Of a DNA stretch of 64,000 bases, positions 9,249-17,483 are shown piece after piece. The notes beneath the pieces are model-generated. The model saw only the letters and a program-made list of their open reading frames with translations. It was not told the DNA's origin and ran no database searches. This DNA is from GCA-002708145 sp045562755 (GTDB lineage: Bacteria; Chloroflexota; Dehalococcoidia; Lucifugimonadales; Lucifugimonadaceae), in NCBI GenBank assembly GCA_045562755.1, contig JBJKVF010000006.1:620001-684000 (forward strand), read 5' to 3'. Each line of letters begins with the position of its first letter. Within the stretch, counting starts at the first letter, position 1. Position numbers and translations under genes: made by a program.

Positions 9249-10772
9249 TTGAGTCATTTTTATCCTGATTACGAAAAATTTCAAGAATTATCAAAAGAAT
9301 ATAATCTTATCCCTGTTTATAAAGAAATAAGTGCCGACCTCGAAACTCCTGTTTCTGCATATCTCAAAACATCTGACGGACCCTACTCTTTTCTTTTAGA
9401 ATCTGTAGAAGGTGGGGAAAATTTAGCGAGATATAGTTTTATCGGAACAAACCCATCAGAAGTAATTAAGACTGGAAAAAATTCTACGTATGGTGAAGTA
9501 AACCCATTAGATGAATTAAGAAAAAAAATGAAAAATATTCACTATGCACCAGTGGATGGATTGCCAAAATTTCACGGTGGTGCAGTTGGATATCTATCTT
9601 ACGACAGCATAAAGTATTTTGAACCAACTGTTCCTGAGATAAACAAAAGTGACCAAGATTTAGACGTGCCTGAATCAGTATTTATGCTATCAGACTCTTT
9701 ACTTATTTTTGACCATGTTAAGCATACAATTATTATTGTTGCCCATGCAAAAATCAATTCAGATATTTTAAATGTTTATGAAAGTGCAAAGAATACAATA
9801 ACTCAGTTGATTAAAAAACTTAACAACGAAGTTTCTGAAGAAGAAAAAATTAAAAATTTTATACCCCTTTCTCAAATAAAAAATCTTCATAATCAAATTT
9901 CTTACGATGAATCAATCGAAGATAAAGGAAAATCATTTATACCAAATATGACTAAAGAGTACTATAAAGATTCTGTAAAAAAATGTAAAAAAGCAATAAA
10001 TGATGGAGAACTTATACAAGTTGTTTTTTCTCAGAGGATGTCAAGATATACAGAAATTAAACCTTTCAATTTATATCGTTCACTTAGAGCTATTAACCCT
10101 TCACCTTATATGTTTTTTCTTCATTTAGATGAATTTAATATAGTAGGTGCTTCACCAGAATTATTAACGCAAGTGATCGATAAAAAAATGGCTGTTCACC
10201 CTATTGCTGGTACAAGACCCAGGGGTAAGAATGATAAGGAAGACAGCAAATTAGAAGAAGATTTAATAAATGATGAAAAAGAATTGTCTGAGCACTTAAT
10301 GTTACTAGACTTAGGAAGAAATGATGTTGGAAAAGTCTGTGAAACAAGTTCTGTCAATGTAACTCAAAGTTTCGAGATAGAAAAATATTCTCATGTAATG
10401 CATATAGTGTCGCATGTTACAGGTAAATTATCTAATGACTTTGATAGCTATGATGCTCTTCAATCAGCTTTTCCAGCAGGTACAGTTTCTGGTGCACCAA
10501 AAGTAAGGGCAATGCAACTAATTTCTGAGTTAGAACCAACAAAAAGAGGAGCATATAGTGGAGCTGTTGGATATTTTAGTTTTACTGGAAACATGGATAC
10601 AGCAATTTCTCTCCGAACTATGATAGTAAAAGATAATATTGCTTACTTACAAGCTGGAGGAGGAATCGTAGCTGATAGCAATATAGAAAAAGAGTATGAA
10701 GAAACAATTAATAAAATGAGCGCAATGATGGCTGCAATTAATCATGCTGAATTATCCTCTGAGAATAGTTGA
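9249..10772 (+). CDS. trpE: Anthranilate synthase component I
   Basis: This large subunit converts chorismate and ammonia to anthranilate. Its 507 residues hold the N-terminal regulatory part with the tryptophan-binding LLES motif (LLESVEGGENLARYSFIG) and the chorismate-binding domain from about residue 235. That domain includes GASPELL, HPIAGTRPRG, LDLGRNDVGKV and VSGAPKVRAMQLI. The LLES element implies feedback inhibition by tryptophan, as in the family. The start is TTG at 9249 with AGGAGA at 9237-9242, overlapping the trpS stop. The glutaminase is encoded separately just downstream. Confidence 0.97.
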   Translation: MSHFYPDYEKFQELSKEYNLIPVYKEISADLETPVSAYLKTSDGPYSFLLESVEGGENLARYSFIGTNPSEVIKTGKNSTYGEVNPLDELRKKMKNIHYAPVDGLPKFHGGAVGYLSYDSIKYFEPTVPEINKSDQDLDVPESVFMLSDSLLIFDHVKHTIIIVAHAKINSDILNVYESAKNTITQLIKKLNNEVSEEEKIKNFIPLSQIKNLHNQISYDESIEDKGKSFIPNMTKEYYKDSVKKCKKAINDGELIQVVFSQRMSRYTEIKPFNLYRSLRAINPSPYMFFLHLDEFNIVGASPELLTQVIDKKMAVHPIAGTRPRGKNDKEDSKLEEDLINDEKELSEHLMLLDLGRNDVGKVCETSSVNVTQSFEIEKYSHVMHIVSHVTGKLSNDFDSYDALQSAFPAGTVSGAPKVRAMQLISELEPTKRGAYSGAVGYFSFTGNMDTAISLRTMIVKDNIAYLQAGGGIVADSNIEKEYEETINKMSAMMAAINHAELSSENS

Positions 10773-10784
10773 TAGAATATAATT

Positions 10785-11348
10785 ATGATTTTTTTATTAG
10801 ATAATTACGATAGTTTTACTTATAATTTATTTCAGTATATTTCTGAGTTAGGCGATAATGTTCGCGTAGAGAGAAATGATAAAATTACTATACAAGAATT
10901 AGAAAAACTTTCTCCAAAAAAAATAATTATTTCTCCTGGCCCATCTCACCCAAAAAAGGCTGGAAATTCTGTGGAAATTATTAAACACTTTGCAGAAAAA
11001 ATTCCTATTTTAGGTGTTTGCTTAGGTCACCAATGTATTGCATTTGCTTACGGAGGAAAAATAATTAAAGCTAAAGAAATTTATCATGGAAAATCATCAA
11101 AAATCTACCATAATAATGAAGGGGTTTTCAGAAATTTACCAGATCCTTTTACAGCCGTAAGATACCATTCTTTAGCAATAGAAAAAAAATCTCTTCCTAA
11201 AGATTTTGAAATAACTGCTACTACAAAAAATAATATAATAATGGGTATAAAGCATAAAAAGCTTGATTTAGAAGGAGTACAATTCCATCCTGAATCAATT
11301 AAAACTGAGTGTGGAAAACAATTAATAAAAAACTTCCTTTCAAAATGA
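10785..11348 (+). CDS. trpG: Anthranilate synthase component II (glutamine amidotransferase)
   Basis: This 187-residue class I glutamine amidotransferase supplies ammonia to TrpE. It begins with LLDNYDSFTYNL, carries the nucleophile Cys in GVCLGHQC and the catalytic His and Glu in VQFHPES. The same subunit may also serve 4-amino-4-deoxychorismate synthase, since pterin genes lie elsewhere in the window (inference). Its stop overlaps the trpD start as ATGA, indicating translational coupling. Confidence 0.96.
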   Translation: MIFLLDNYDSFTYNLFQYISELGDNVRVERNDKITIQELEKLSPKKIIISPGPSHPKKAGNSVEIIKHFAEKIPILGVCLGHQCIAFAYGGKIIKAKEIYHGKSSKIYHNNEGVFRNLPDPFTAVRYHSLAIEKKSLPKDFEITATTKNNIIMGIKHKKLDLEGVQFHPESIKTECGKQLIKNFLSK

Positions 11349-12391
11349 ACATACAAAATGCGATAAAAAATCTAGTTACAAATAACGACCTTACCGAATT
11401 AGATGCTGAAGAGGTAATGTTTGAAATTATGACAGAAAAAGTAACTCCTGCTCAATTTGGATCTTTTATTACTGCACTAAAAATGAAGGGTGAAACTGCT
11501 TTTGAAATCGCTGGTATGGCCAAAGCTATGAGATCTGTCTCATTAAAAATTAACATTCAAGATGATGTACTTGACACCTGCGGAACAGGAGGAAGCGGTT
11601 TGAATTGGTTTAATATTTCTACTGCTTGCGCATTTGTAATTTCTGGAGCTGGAATAAAAATTGCAAAACATGGAAATAAGGCAATGTCTGGAAAATCTGG
11701 AAGTGCAGATGTTCTAAATGATCTTGGAGTTAATATTAATTTGGAACCAGAAAAAGTCAAGAAATGTATAGAAAGTATAGGTGTAGGTTTTATGTTCGCG
11801 CAAACTTTTCATCCTGCTATGAAATTTGCCGGGCCTTTAAGACCACAAATTGGCATACCAACTATATTCAATTTTCTTGGACCGCTTACCAACCCTGCTC
11901 GCGCATCACACCAAGTTCTGGGTGTTTCTAATTTTAACTTCGTTGAAAAAATTGCAAAAGCTTTAGAAATTTTGGGAACAAAATATTCATTTGTTGTACA
12001 TTCTGAATCTGGTGCAGATGAGATAGATATAGAAGGACATACATGGGTCTATCAAATTAACGAAAATGGAATTAAACGAAGAAAAACAAGAGCTGCAGAT
12101 TTCGGATTACCTGAAGGCAAAAGAGAACATTTGATTATAAATAATATAGGTGAATCTTCAAAAATAATAAAAAAAGTTCTTACAGGTGATGGTAAATCGG
12201 AAAGAATCAATTTATCAAAAGATACTTCATGTAGAAATATAGTAATAATGAATGCTGCTGCTGGAATTATTGCTGCAGGTAAAGCAAATGCATTTCAAGA
12301 AGCTGCTGAAATAGCAAAGGATTCAATAGATTCAGGTAGAGCTTATAAAAAATTAGAAGAGCTAATAAAAATAAGTCAGGAATTATCTTGA
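11345..12391 (+). CDS. trpD: Anthranilate phosphoribosyltransferase
   Basis: This enzyme transfers phosphoribosyl from PRPP to anthranilate. The family signatures DTCGTGGSG (PRPP loop) and KHGNKAMSGKSGSADVL are present, with 348 residues in all. I start at ATG 11345, which overlaps the trpG stop as ATGA and gives the normal N-terminus MNIQNAIKNL. The open frame reaches 12 codons further back, but that would lie inside trpG. The 3' end overlaps the TTG start of trpC. Confidence 0.96.
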   Translation: MNIQNAIKNLVTNNDLTELDAEEVMFEIMTEKVTPAQFGSFITALKMKGETAFEIAGMAKAMRSVSLKINIQDDVLDTCGTGGSGLNWFNISTACAFVISGAGIKIAKHGNKAMSGKSGSADVLNDLGVNINLEPEKVKKCIESIGVGFMFAQTFHPAMKFAGPLRPQIGIPTIFNFLGPLTNPARASHQVLGVSNFNFVEKIAKALEILGTKYSFVVHSESGADEIDIEGHTWVYQINENGIKRRKTRAADFGLPEGKREHLIINNIGESSKIIKKVLTGDGKSERINLSKDTSCRNIVIMNAAAGIIAAGKANAFQEAAEIAKDSIDSGRAYKKLEELIKISQELS

Positions 12392-13200
12392 AAAAAAATG
12401 AAAATATCTTAACTGAAATTGTAAAAAAAAGAAAACTAGATATTGAAAGAAAAAAATTATTATTTAGCCAAAATAATTTAATTTCTATGGGAGAAGATAT
12501 AAAAATTATAAATTCTCTTGAAAAAAAAATTGTTTCTAATAAAAATATTTCCATAATTGCTGAGATGAAGAGAGCTTCTCCCTCTGCTGGAGTTCTAAAA
12601 GAAAACTTAATTCCTGAAATTAGAGCAAAGGAATATTTTAGATTTGGAGCTTCAGGAATTTCTGTTTTAACTGAACCAGATTTCTTCAAGGGCTCAATGA
12701 TTGACCTTGAGAATGTTTCAAAGATATCAAAAAAAAATAAAATCCCTGTTTTATGTAAAGATTTTATAATAGACGAATATCAAATTTATGAAGCTAAAGC
12801 TTATGGAGCTGATTGTATTTTACTTATAATTGCTATACTAGAACCCAGTGAATATGCGGCTTTTTATACACTATGCGAAAAATTAAATTTAGACGTAATA
12901 GTTGAAGTATTTGATGAAAAGGAACTTGAAATTGCAATGAAAATTTCTCCAAAAATAATTGGTATTAATAATAGAAACCTTAAGACATTAGAAACTTCTT
13001 TGGATGTGTTTGCCACTTTATCAAAATATATTCCAGATCAAACTATTAAAATAGCAGAAAGTGGAATGAAAAATATAGAAGATGTTAACTTAATGAAAAT
13101 TCATGGAGCTGATGGAATTCTAATGGGAGAAACATTAATGAGACAAGATGCAAAATTACATAATTTCATGAAAAAAATAACTAATATTCCAGCAAAATGA
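12388..13200 (+). CDS. trpC: Indole-3-glycerol-phosphate synthase
   Basis: This TIM-barrel enzyme closes the indole ring of indole-3-glycerol phosphate. Its 270 residues carry AEMKRASPSAG, the catalytic KDFIIDEYQI, IGINNRNLKT and AESGM, with a phosphate-binding GADGILMGE near the end. The start is TTG at 12388, overlapping the trpD stop by four bases; the nearby ATG at 12398 is out of frame. The gene is very A+T-rich at its 5' end, with Lys and Asn codons dominating. Confidence 0.96.
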   Translation: MKKNENILTEIVKKRKLDIERKKLLFSQNNLISMGEDIKIINSLEKKIVSNKNISIIAEMKRASPSAGVLKENLIPEIRAKEYFRFGASGISVLTEPDFFKGSMIDLENVSKISKKNKIPVLCKDFIIDEYQIYEAKAYGADCILLIIAILEPSEYAAFYTLCEKLNLDVIVEVFDEKELEIAMKISPKIIGINNRNLKTLETSLDVFATLSKYIPDQTIKIAESGMKNIEDVNLMKIHGADGILMGETLMRQDAKLHNFMKKITNIPAK

Positions 13201-13844
13201 AACATCAAACAAAAATTAAAATATGTGGAATCAAAAACATTACTAACGCTAAATGTGTATTAGAAAATAATGCTGACTACATAGGTTTAATTTTTGTAAA
13301 AAAATCAAAAAGATATATTGATTTTTTTACTGCAAAAAATCTGATTATGAAGATAAGAAATATTCCTTCTAAAACAAAAATAGTTGGGATTTTTCAAGAT
13401 GAAAATTTAGAAATTATTAATAATTATTATATTAATTTAGGTCTTGACTTTGTTCAAATTGCTGGTAATTATAATGATGAATTTCTGGAGAAAATAAAAC
13501 ACCCTAAAATTATTCAAATTTCAATAAAAAACAATCATACTAAAGAAGAAATCTGTAAGCTAATAAATCATCATAAAGAATTAAATCATAAAGTCTTAAT
13601 TGATTCTTTTGACAAAAATATTGGCGGGGGAACAGGAAAAAAATTTAACTGGAATATCGTAAAAGACTTTCTAGGCATCAACGGAATTTTTCTAGCTGGA
13701 GGATTAAATTCTAATAATATAAACTCTGCAATGAAATTAATGCCATGGGGTATTGATATTTCTACGGGCGTGGAAACTGATGGAGAAAAAGATAATAATA
13801 AAATTTCTGAATTCATAAGTATGGTTAAAAATTATGCTAAATAA
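13197..13844 (+). CDS. trpF: Phosphoribosylanthranilate isomerase
   Basis: This enzyme performs the Amadori rearrangement of phosphoribosyl-anthranilate. The 215-residue TIM barrel begins with KIKICGI, holding the catalytic Cys, and ends with FLAGGLN and GIDISTGVETDGEKD, a typical TrpF end. Its ATG overlaps the trpC stop (ATGA). After it the operon does not continue with trpB and trpA; the next gene is a lipoprotein esterase that starts inside the trpF 3' end. Confidence 0.95.
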   Translation: MKHQTKIKICGIKNITNAKCVLENNADYIGLIFVKKSKRYIDFFTAKNLIMKIRNIPSKTKIVGIFQDENLEIINNYYINLGLDFVQIAGNYNDEFLEKIKHPKIIQISIKNNHTKEEICKLINHHKELNHKVLIDSFDKNIGGGTGKKFNWNIVKDFLGINGIFLAGGLNSNNINSAMKLMPWGIDISTGVETDGEKDNNKISEFISMVKNYAK

Positions 13845-14859
13845 TAAAGTTGTATTTGCTGCTATTTTATTATTATTTCCAATTTTATCATGTACATCAA
13901 CAAAGACTTTAGTTGAAATTGGATGTCAAGAATATGATAATAATATTACAGCTTGTTTAGATAAAAATTATGCAGACAATACTAATAATAGGCAAAGTTT
14001 AAATCTTTGGCTACCTTGTAAAATTAATGAATGTAATAAAAAATTCCCTTTAATTATTCATATTCATGGTGGCGGTTTTGCAGTAGGCGAAAAAATGGAA
14101 CATCCAAACTTTGATTTGCTGAGAGCAGGGTTTGCATTTTCATCAATAAATTATCGATTAATACCAGAAAATAATTTCCCTGATTATTTGCATGATGCAA
14201 AGGCAGCGATAAGGTGGTTCAGAGGAAATAGTGAAGAGGTGAAAATTGATACCGCAAAAATAGGAATCTATGGAGAATCTGCTGGAGGAGCCCTAACATC
14301 TTATTTAGCATTTACGAACGGAGTAAATGAAGTAGAAATTGATGGAAATATTATTGATGTTGAAGGTAATATTGGCAGTAACAAAAATGAATCCTCAGAA
14401 ATTAACGGAGCAATAAACTATTTTGGTCACGCTGATTCAGAAATGTTTTGTGATTTAAAAAAAGGTTTAGACCCAAACTGCGAAGATACAAGTGACTTTT
14501 GTCATTCTTGCACAAGTCCAATATCTTATATTGGTAATGGCTCATCTGTTCCATACATGATTATACACGGCACAGATGATAATGTTGTTCCGTATATTCA
14601 CGGAGAAATGCTAAATGACAAATTTAAAAAAATGTATCCTAATAATAATCCAGAACTAACATTTATTACAGTTGAAAATGGTACACACGGAATGTGGGAT
14701 AGAAAAACTTTCGATGAACTAAATAGAATAACAAAAAATTTCTTTAGCAGAAATATACTTATTAATAATGATTTTAATATTCAAGAAAGTAGAATAATTA
14801 TTTCTGGAAAACTTGACTTCAATAAAAATATGAAAAAAAGTGAAATACAAAAAAAATGA
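13834..14859 (+). CDS. Lipoprotein alpha/beta-hydrolase (carboxylesterase/HSL-like)
   Basis: This 341-residue protein has a signal peptide with a lipobox (LLLFPILSC, lipid-attached Cys20), so it should be anchored on the outer face of the membrane. The hydrolase fold shows the oxyanion motif HIHGGGFAVG, nucleophile Ser in YGESAGGAL, acid in GTDDNVVP and His in NGTHGMWD. Together these support a carboxylesterase or hormone-sensitive-lipase-like enzyme; its substrate cannot be read from sequence. Several Cys residues near CEDTSDFCHSC may form disulfides. It overlaps trpF by 11 bases and is coupled by ATGA to the next gene, so it is transcribed with the trp genes. Confidence 0.87.
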   Translation: MLNNKVVFAAILLLFPILSCTSTKTLVEIGCQEYDNNITACLDKNYADNTNNRQSLNLWLPCKINECNKKFPLIIHIHGGGFAVGEKMEHPNFDLLRAGFAFSSINYRLIPENNFPDYLHDAKAAIRWFRGNSEEVKIDTAKIGIYGESAGGALTSYLAFTNGVNEVEIDGNIIDVEGNIGSNKNESSEINGAINYFGHADSEMFCDLKKGLDPNCEDTSDFCHSCTSPISYIGNGSSVPYMIIHGTDDNVVPYIHGEMLNDKFKKMYPNNNPELTFITVENGTHGMWDRKTFDELNRITKNFFSRNILINNDFNIQESRIIISGKLDFNKNMKKSEIQKK

Positions 14860-15884
14860 TAGATCGTAAAATAAAAATAGTCCAATATGGTACTAAACAT
14901 GGTCATGCTGAAGGTGTTCTAAAAGTAATTTTAGAACATCCAAATGTAAATTTAGTTGGGGTTTATGAGCCAGATAAAGAAAGGGTTGCTCAGTTATTGA
15001 ACATAAAAAATTCTATCTGGAAAAAAGTACAATTTTTAAGTGACAAGAGTTTTTTAGATGATACATCAATAGTTGCTGCTTCTTGCGAAAGTTCAAATTT
15101 CGAAAGTTTGGACCATGTTGAAGAATTAATTAATAGTAATAAACATGTTTTTTATGACAAGCCTGCAGGCAATAATATTAAACAATTTTCAAGGATAATA
15201 AATTTAGCAAAAAAGCAAAGAAACTTAATACAACTTGGCTACATGTTTCGTGACCATGATGGATTTGAAAAAATTTTGGATATATCGAGATCTAATATAA
15301 TTGGAGATGTTTTTCAAATAAGAGCACATATGTCAACAAAAATTCCAGAAAAAAATCCAAAAGGAATGCTTACGGGAAAAGAAGGAATTAGCTCATTTAA
15401 AGGAGGTATATTTTTTGATTTAGGCGGTCATATGATTGATCAAATTATTTCAATATTAGGAGCTCCCAATAAAGTATTTAGTTTCTTGAAAAATAATGAA
15501 AATAATGAAAATCTACCTTTTTTTATGGATAATACGCTAGGTGTTTTAGAATTTAATAATGCTTTAGCAACAGTGGAAATTACTGCCTCTGAAATTAATC
15601 CACTAGCTAGAAGATTTGAAGTTTATGGTACTATGGGATCAGTAATACTAGAACCGTTTGAACCTGCTGAAAAATTAAAATTGCACCTAGAATATGAAAC
15701 AGAAATTTATAAAAAAGGTGTTAATTTCATAAGTTTAGAGAATAAGCCTAGGTACAAAAAGTCTTTTGACGGATTTATAAGTAATATTATTAATAACTCA
15801 TCACCAAAAAGAACGTTAGAACATGAAGAAAAGGTTCAAGAAATTCTTCTTTCTTGTATAAAAAACAATCAAATTTCAAGCTAA
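14856..15884 (+). CDS. Gfo/Idh/MocA family oxidoreductase
   Basis: This is a 342-residue NAD(P)-dependent dehydrogenase. The N-terminal Rossmann half opens with IVQYGTKHGHAEGV, and FYDKPAGN stands where the family has its EKP motif (Glu is replaced by Asp). The C-terminal half contains FFDLGGHMIDQI, typical of this family, which acts on sugars, inositols and sugar acids. The substrate is unknown. It is the last gene of the trp-linked run, starting inside the esterase stop (ATGA). Its 3' end overlaps the convergent pentapeptide-repeat gene by 9 bases. Confidence 0.9.
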   Translation: MIDRKIKIVQYGTKHGHAEGVLKVILEHPNVNLVGVYEPDKERVAQLLNIKNSIWKKVQFLSDKSFLDDTSIVAASCESSNFESLDHVEELINSNKHVFYDKPAGNNIKQFSRIINLAKKQRNLIQLGYMFRDHDGFEKILDISRSNIIGDVFQIRAHMSTKIPEKNPKGMLTGKEGISSFKGGIFFDLGGHMIDQIISILGAPNKVFSFLKNNENNENLPFFMDNTLGVLEFNNALATVEITASEINPLARRFEVYGTMGSVILEPFEPAEKLKLHLEYETEIYKKGVNFISLENKPRYKKSFDGFISNIINNSSPKRTLEHEEKVQEILLSCIKNNQISS

Positions 15885-16295
15885 GTGATTAAAGTCTGAG
15901 GGCCAGGAAACCTTATATAATGCCGTAGATTTCAGATTGATATTTTCTATTTTAGCATCAGTAAATACACATCTATAAAATTTCGCCCCAGAAAAATCAA
16001 CATTTTTTATGGTGATATTAAAAAAGTTAGTTCTATTAAATATTGATTTTTTTGCTGATATATTCTCAAGAAATCCATTTCTAAATTTTACAGAGTTAAA
16101 AATTGTTTCATCAAGATTGCAATTTACGAACGTGGCGTGGTCGAGTAAAGATCTAGAAAAATCAAATTTAGCAAAATCTTTATTTGAGAAAATGGCTCCT
16201 CTGAGATCGAGCTCTTGATATTGATTTTTATTATGCCAATCCTCTAAATCTTTAAAGTTAGATGTTAGTATGATTTCTAGATGATTTTTGTTCAT
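15876..16295 (-). CDS. Pentapeptide-repeat protein
   Basis: This 139-residue protein consists, from about residue 28, of pentapeptide repeats of the A(D/N)LxX kind, for example LDLRGAIFSNKDFAKFDFSR and VDFSGAKFYRCVFTDAKI. They should fold as a short right-handed quadrilateral beta-helix. No enzyme domain or membrane segment is seen. Family members include DNA mimics and scaffolds, but no function can be assigned here. It is transcribed divergently from glutamine synthetase. Confidence 0.85.
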   Translation of the reverse strand: MNKNHLEIILTSNFKDLEDWHNKNQYQELDLRGAIFSNKDFAKFDFSRSLLDHATFVNCNLDETIFNSVKFRNGFLENISAKKSIFNRTNFFNITIKNVDFSGAKFYRCVFTDAKIENINLKSTALYKVSWPSDFNHLA

Positions 16296-16337
16296 TATGG
16301 CCTATATTGAATAATAATCTTTATAATTGAAACAAAT

Positions 16338-16365
16338 TTGTAACATTTTTTTGTTAAATTATAAA
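16338..16365 (+). promoter_or_regulatory. Candidate promoter for glutamine synthetase
   Basis: TTGTAA (16338-16343), a 16-base spacer and TATAAA (16360-16365) lie 37 bases before the start codon. A perfect ACAAATTTGT palindrome (16332-16341) overlaps the -35 and could be an operator. No NtrC/sigma-54 type GG-N10-GC site was noticed. Confidence 0.4.
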
Positions 16366-16402
16366 ATAAATAATAAACAATTTAAAGATAGGAATTAGAT
16401 AT

Positions 16403-17431
16403 ATGTCCTACATAGCAGAATATTTATGGATTGATGGAACAAAACCATCAGCAAAAATTCGTTCAAAAGCAAAAGTCATTTCAGATAGCGAAAAACCTGG
16501 TATTTGGGGTTTTGATGGTTCATCAACTAATCAGGCTGCAGGTGAATCTTCTGACGTTGTACTTAGTCCTGTTATGGTCACTCCTGATCCAATAAGGGGT
16601 GGTGATAATAAACTAGTATTATGTGAAACATTATTAACAGATATGGAAACACCTCACCCTACAAATACTCGTGCTAAATGTGCAGTTGTAGCTGAAAAAT
16701 ACTCTTCTTTTGAAACTTGGTTTGGACTAGAACAAGAGTACACTTTTTTTGAAGGTACCCAACCTCTTGGATGGCCAGATATTGGATTCCCTGCACCTCA
16801 GGGAGGATACTACTGCGGTGTCGGTGCCGATGAAATTTTTGGCAGAGAGGTAGTAAACAAACATCTTCAAGCATGTATAGATGCTGGTTTAAGTATCGCA
16901 GGCATTAACGCTGAAGTCATGGCTGGACAATGGGAATTTCAGATCGGGCCAGTAGAAGCTCCAAAAGTTGGCGATGAAATATGGCTAGCAAGATGGTTGT
17001 TGCAAAGAATTGGTGAAGATATTAAAGGTCCAAAAGGAATGCCAATTTCTGTTAGTTTTGATGCTAAGCCTATAAAAGGTGATTGGAATGGAGCAGGATG
17101 CCACACAAACTTTTCAACTAAGCAAATGAGATCTTCTTTTGAAGCATGTGAAAATGCTGCAAAATCTCTTGGAGAGCCCGGAAAACCCGAACTCCACATT
17201 GCAAATTATGGAGTAGGAGTTGAGGATAGATTAACAGGTGCACATGAGACTGCAAAATATTCTGAGTTTTCATATGGCATATCTAATAGAGGGGCCTCAA
17301 TAAGAATACCTTGGCAAGTAGCTAAAGATGGTAAGGGTTACATTGAAGATCGAAGACCAAATGCAAACTGTGACCCATATTTGGTAACACAAATGATTAT
17401 TGACACCGTTTGTACTAGTGCAAGTAAATAG
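16403..17431 (+). CDS. Glutamine synthetase, type II (eukaryotic-like)
   Basis: This enzyme makes glutamine from glutamate, ammonia and ATP. At 342 residues it is much shorter than bacterial type I enzymes (about 450-470), and its sequence is that of type II. Diagnostic segments are IWGFDGSSTNQA, WFGLEQEYTFFEG, GFPAPQGGYYCGVG, AGINAEVMAGQWEFQIGPVE, GCHTNFSTKQMR and NRGASIRIP. The adenylylation-loop tyrosine of type I enzymes is absent, as expected. It stands alone between a pentapeptide-repeat gene and a perfect terminator hairpin. It may be the main ammonia-assimilating enzyme, or a second isoenzyme if a type I gene exists elsewhere. Confidence 0.95.
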   Translation: MSYIAEYLWIDGTKPSAKIRSKAKVISDSEKPGIWGFDGSSTNQAAGESSDVVLSPVMVTPDPIRGGDNKLVLCETLLTDMETPHPTNTRAKCAVVAEKYSSFETWFGLEQEYTFFEGTQPLGWPDIGFPAPQGGYYCGVGADEIFGREVVNKHLQACIDAGLSIAGINAEVMAGQWEFQIGPVEAPKVGDEIWLARWLLQRIGEDIKGPKGMPISVSFDAKPIKGDWNGAGCHTNFSTKQMRSSFEACENAAKSLGEPGKPELHIANYGVGVEDRLTGAHETAKYSEFSYGISNRGASIRIPWQVAKDGKGYIEDRRPNANCDPYLVTQMIIDTVCTSASK

Positions 17432-17451
17432 TTTACTAATGACTTATAAAT

Positions 17452-17483
17452 AAAATAGCGAATTTTTATTCGCTATTTTATTT
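17452..17483. terminator. Bidirectional terminator between glutamine synthetase and aminopeptidase N
   Basis: A perfect 12-base-pair stem (17452-17463 with 17468-17479) closes a TTTT loop. A-rich and T-rich flanks let it act in both directions. It lies 20 bases after the glutamine synthetase stop and directly abuts the aminopeptidase stop. Confidence 0.85.

Noticed and set aside
12267..12689. 140-codon minus-strand open frame across trpD/trpC
   Set aside because: It lies antisense to two well-identified genes and its Phe/Leu/Ile-rich content is what AT-rich Lys codons give on the other strand.
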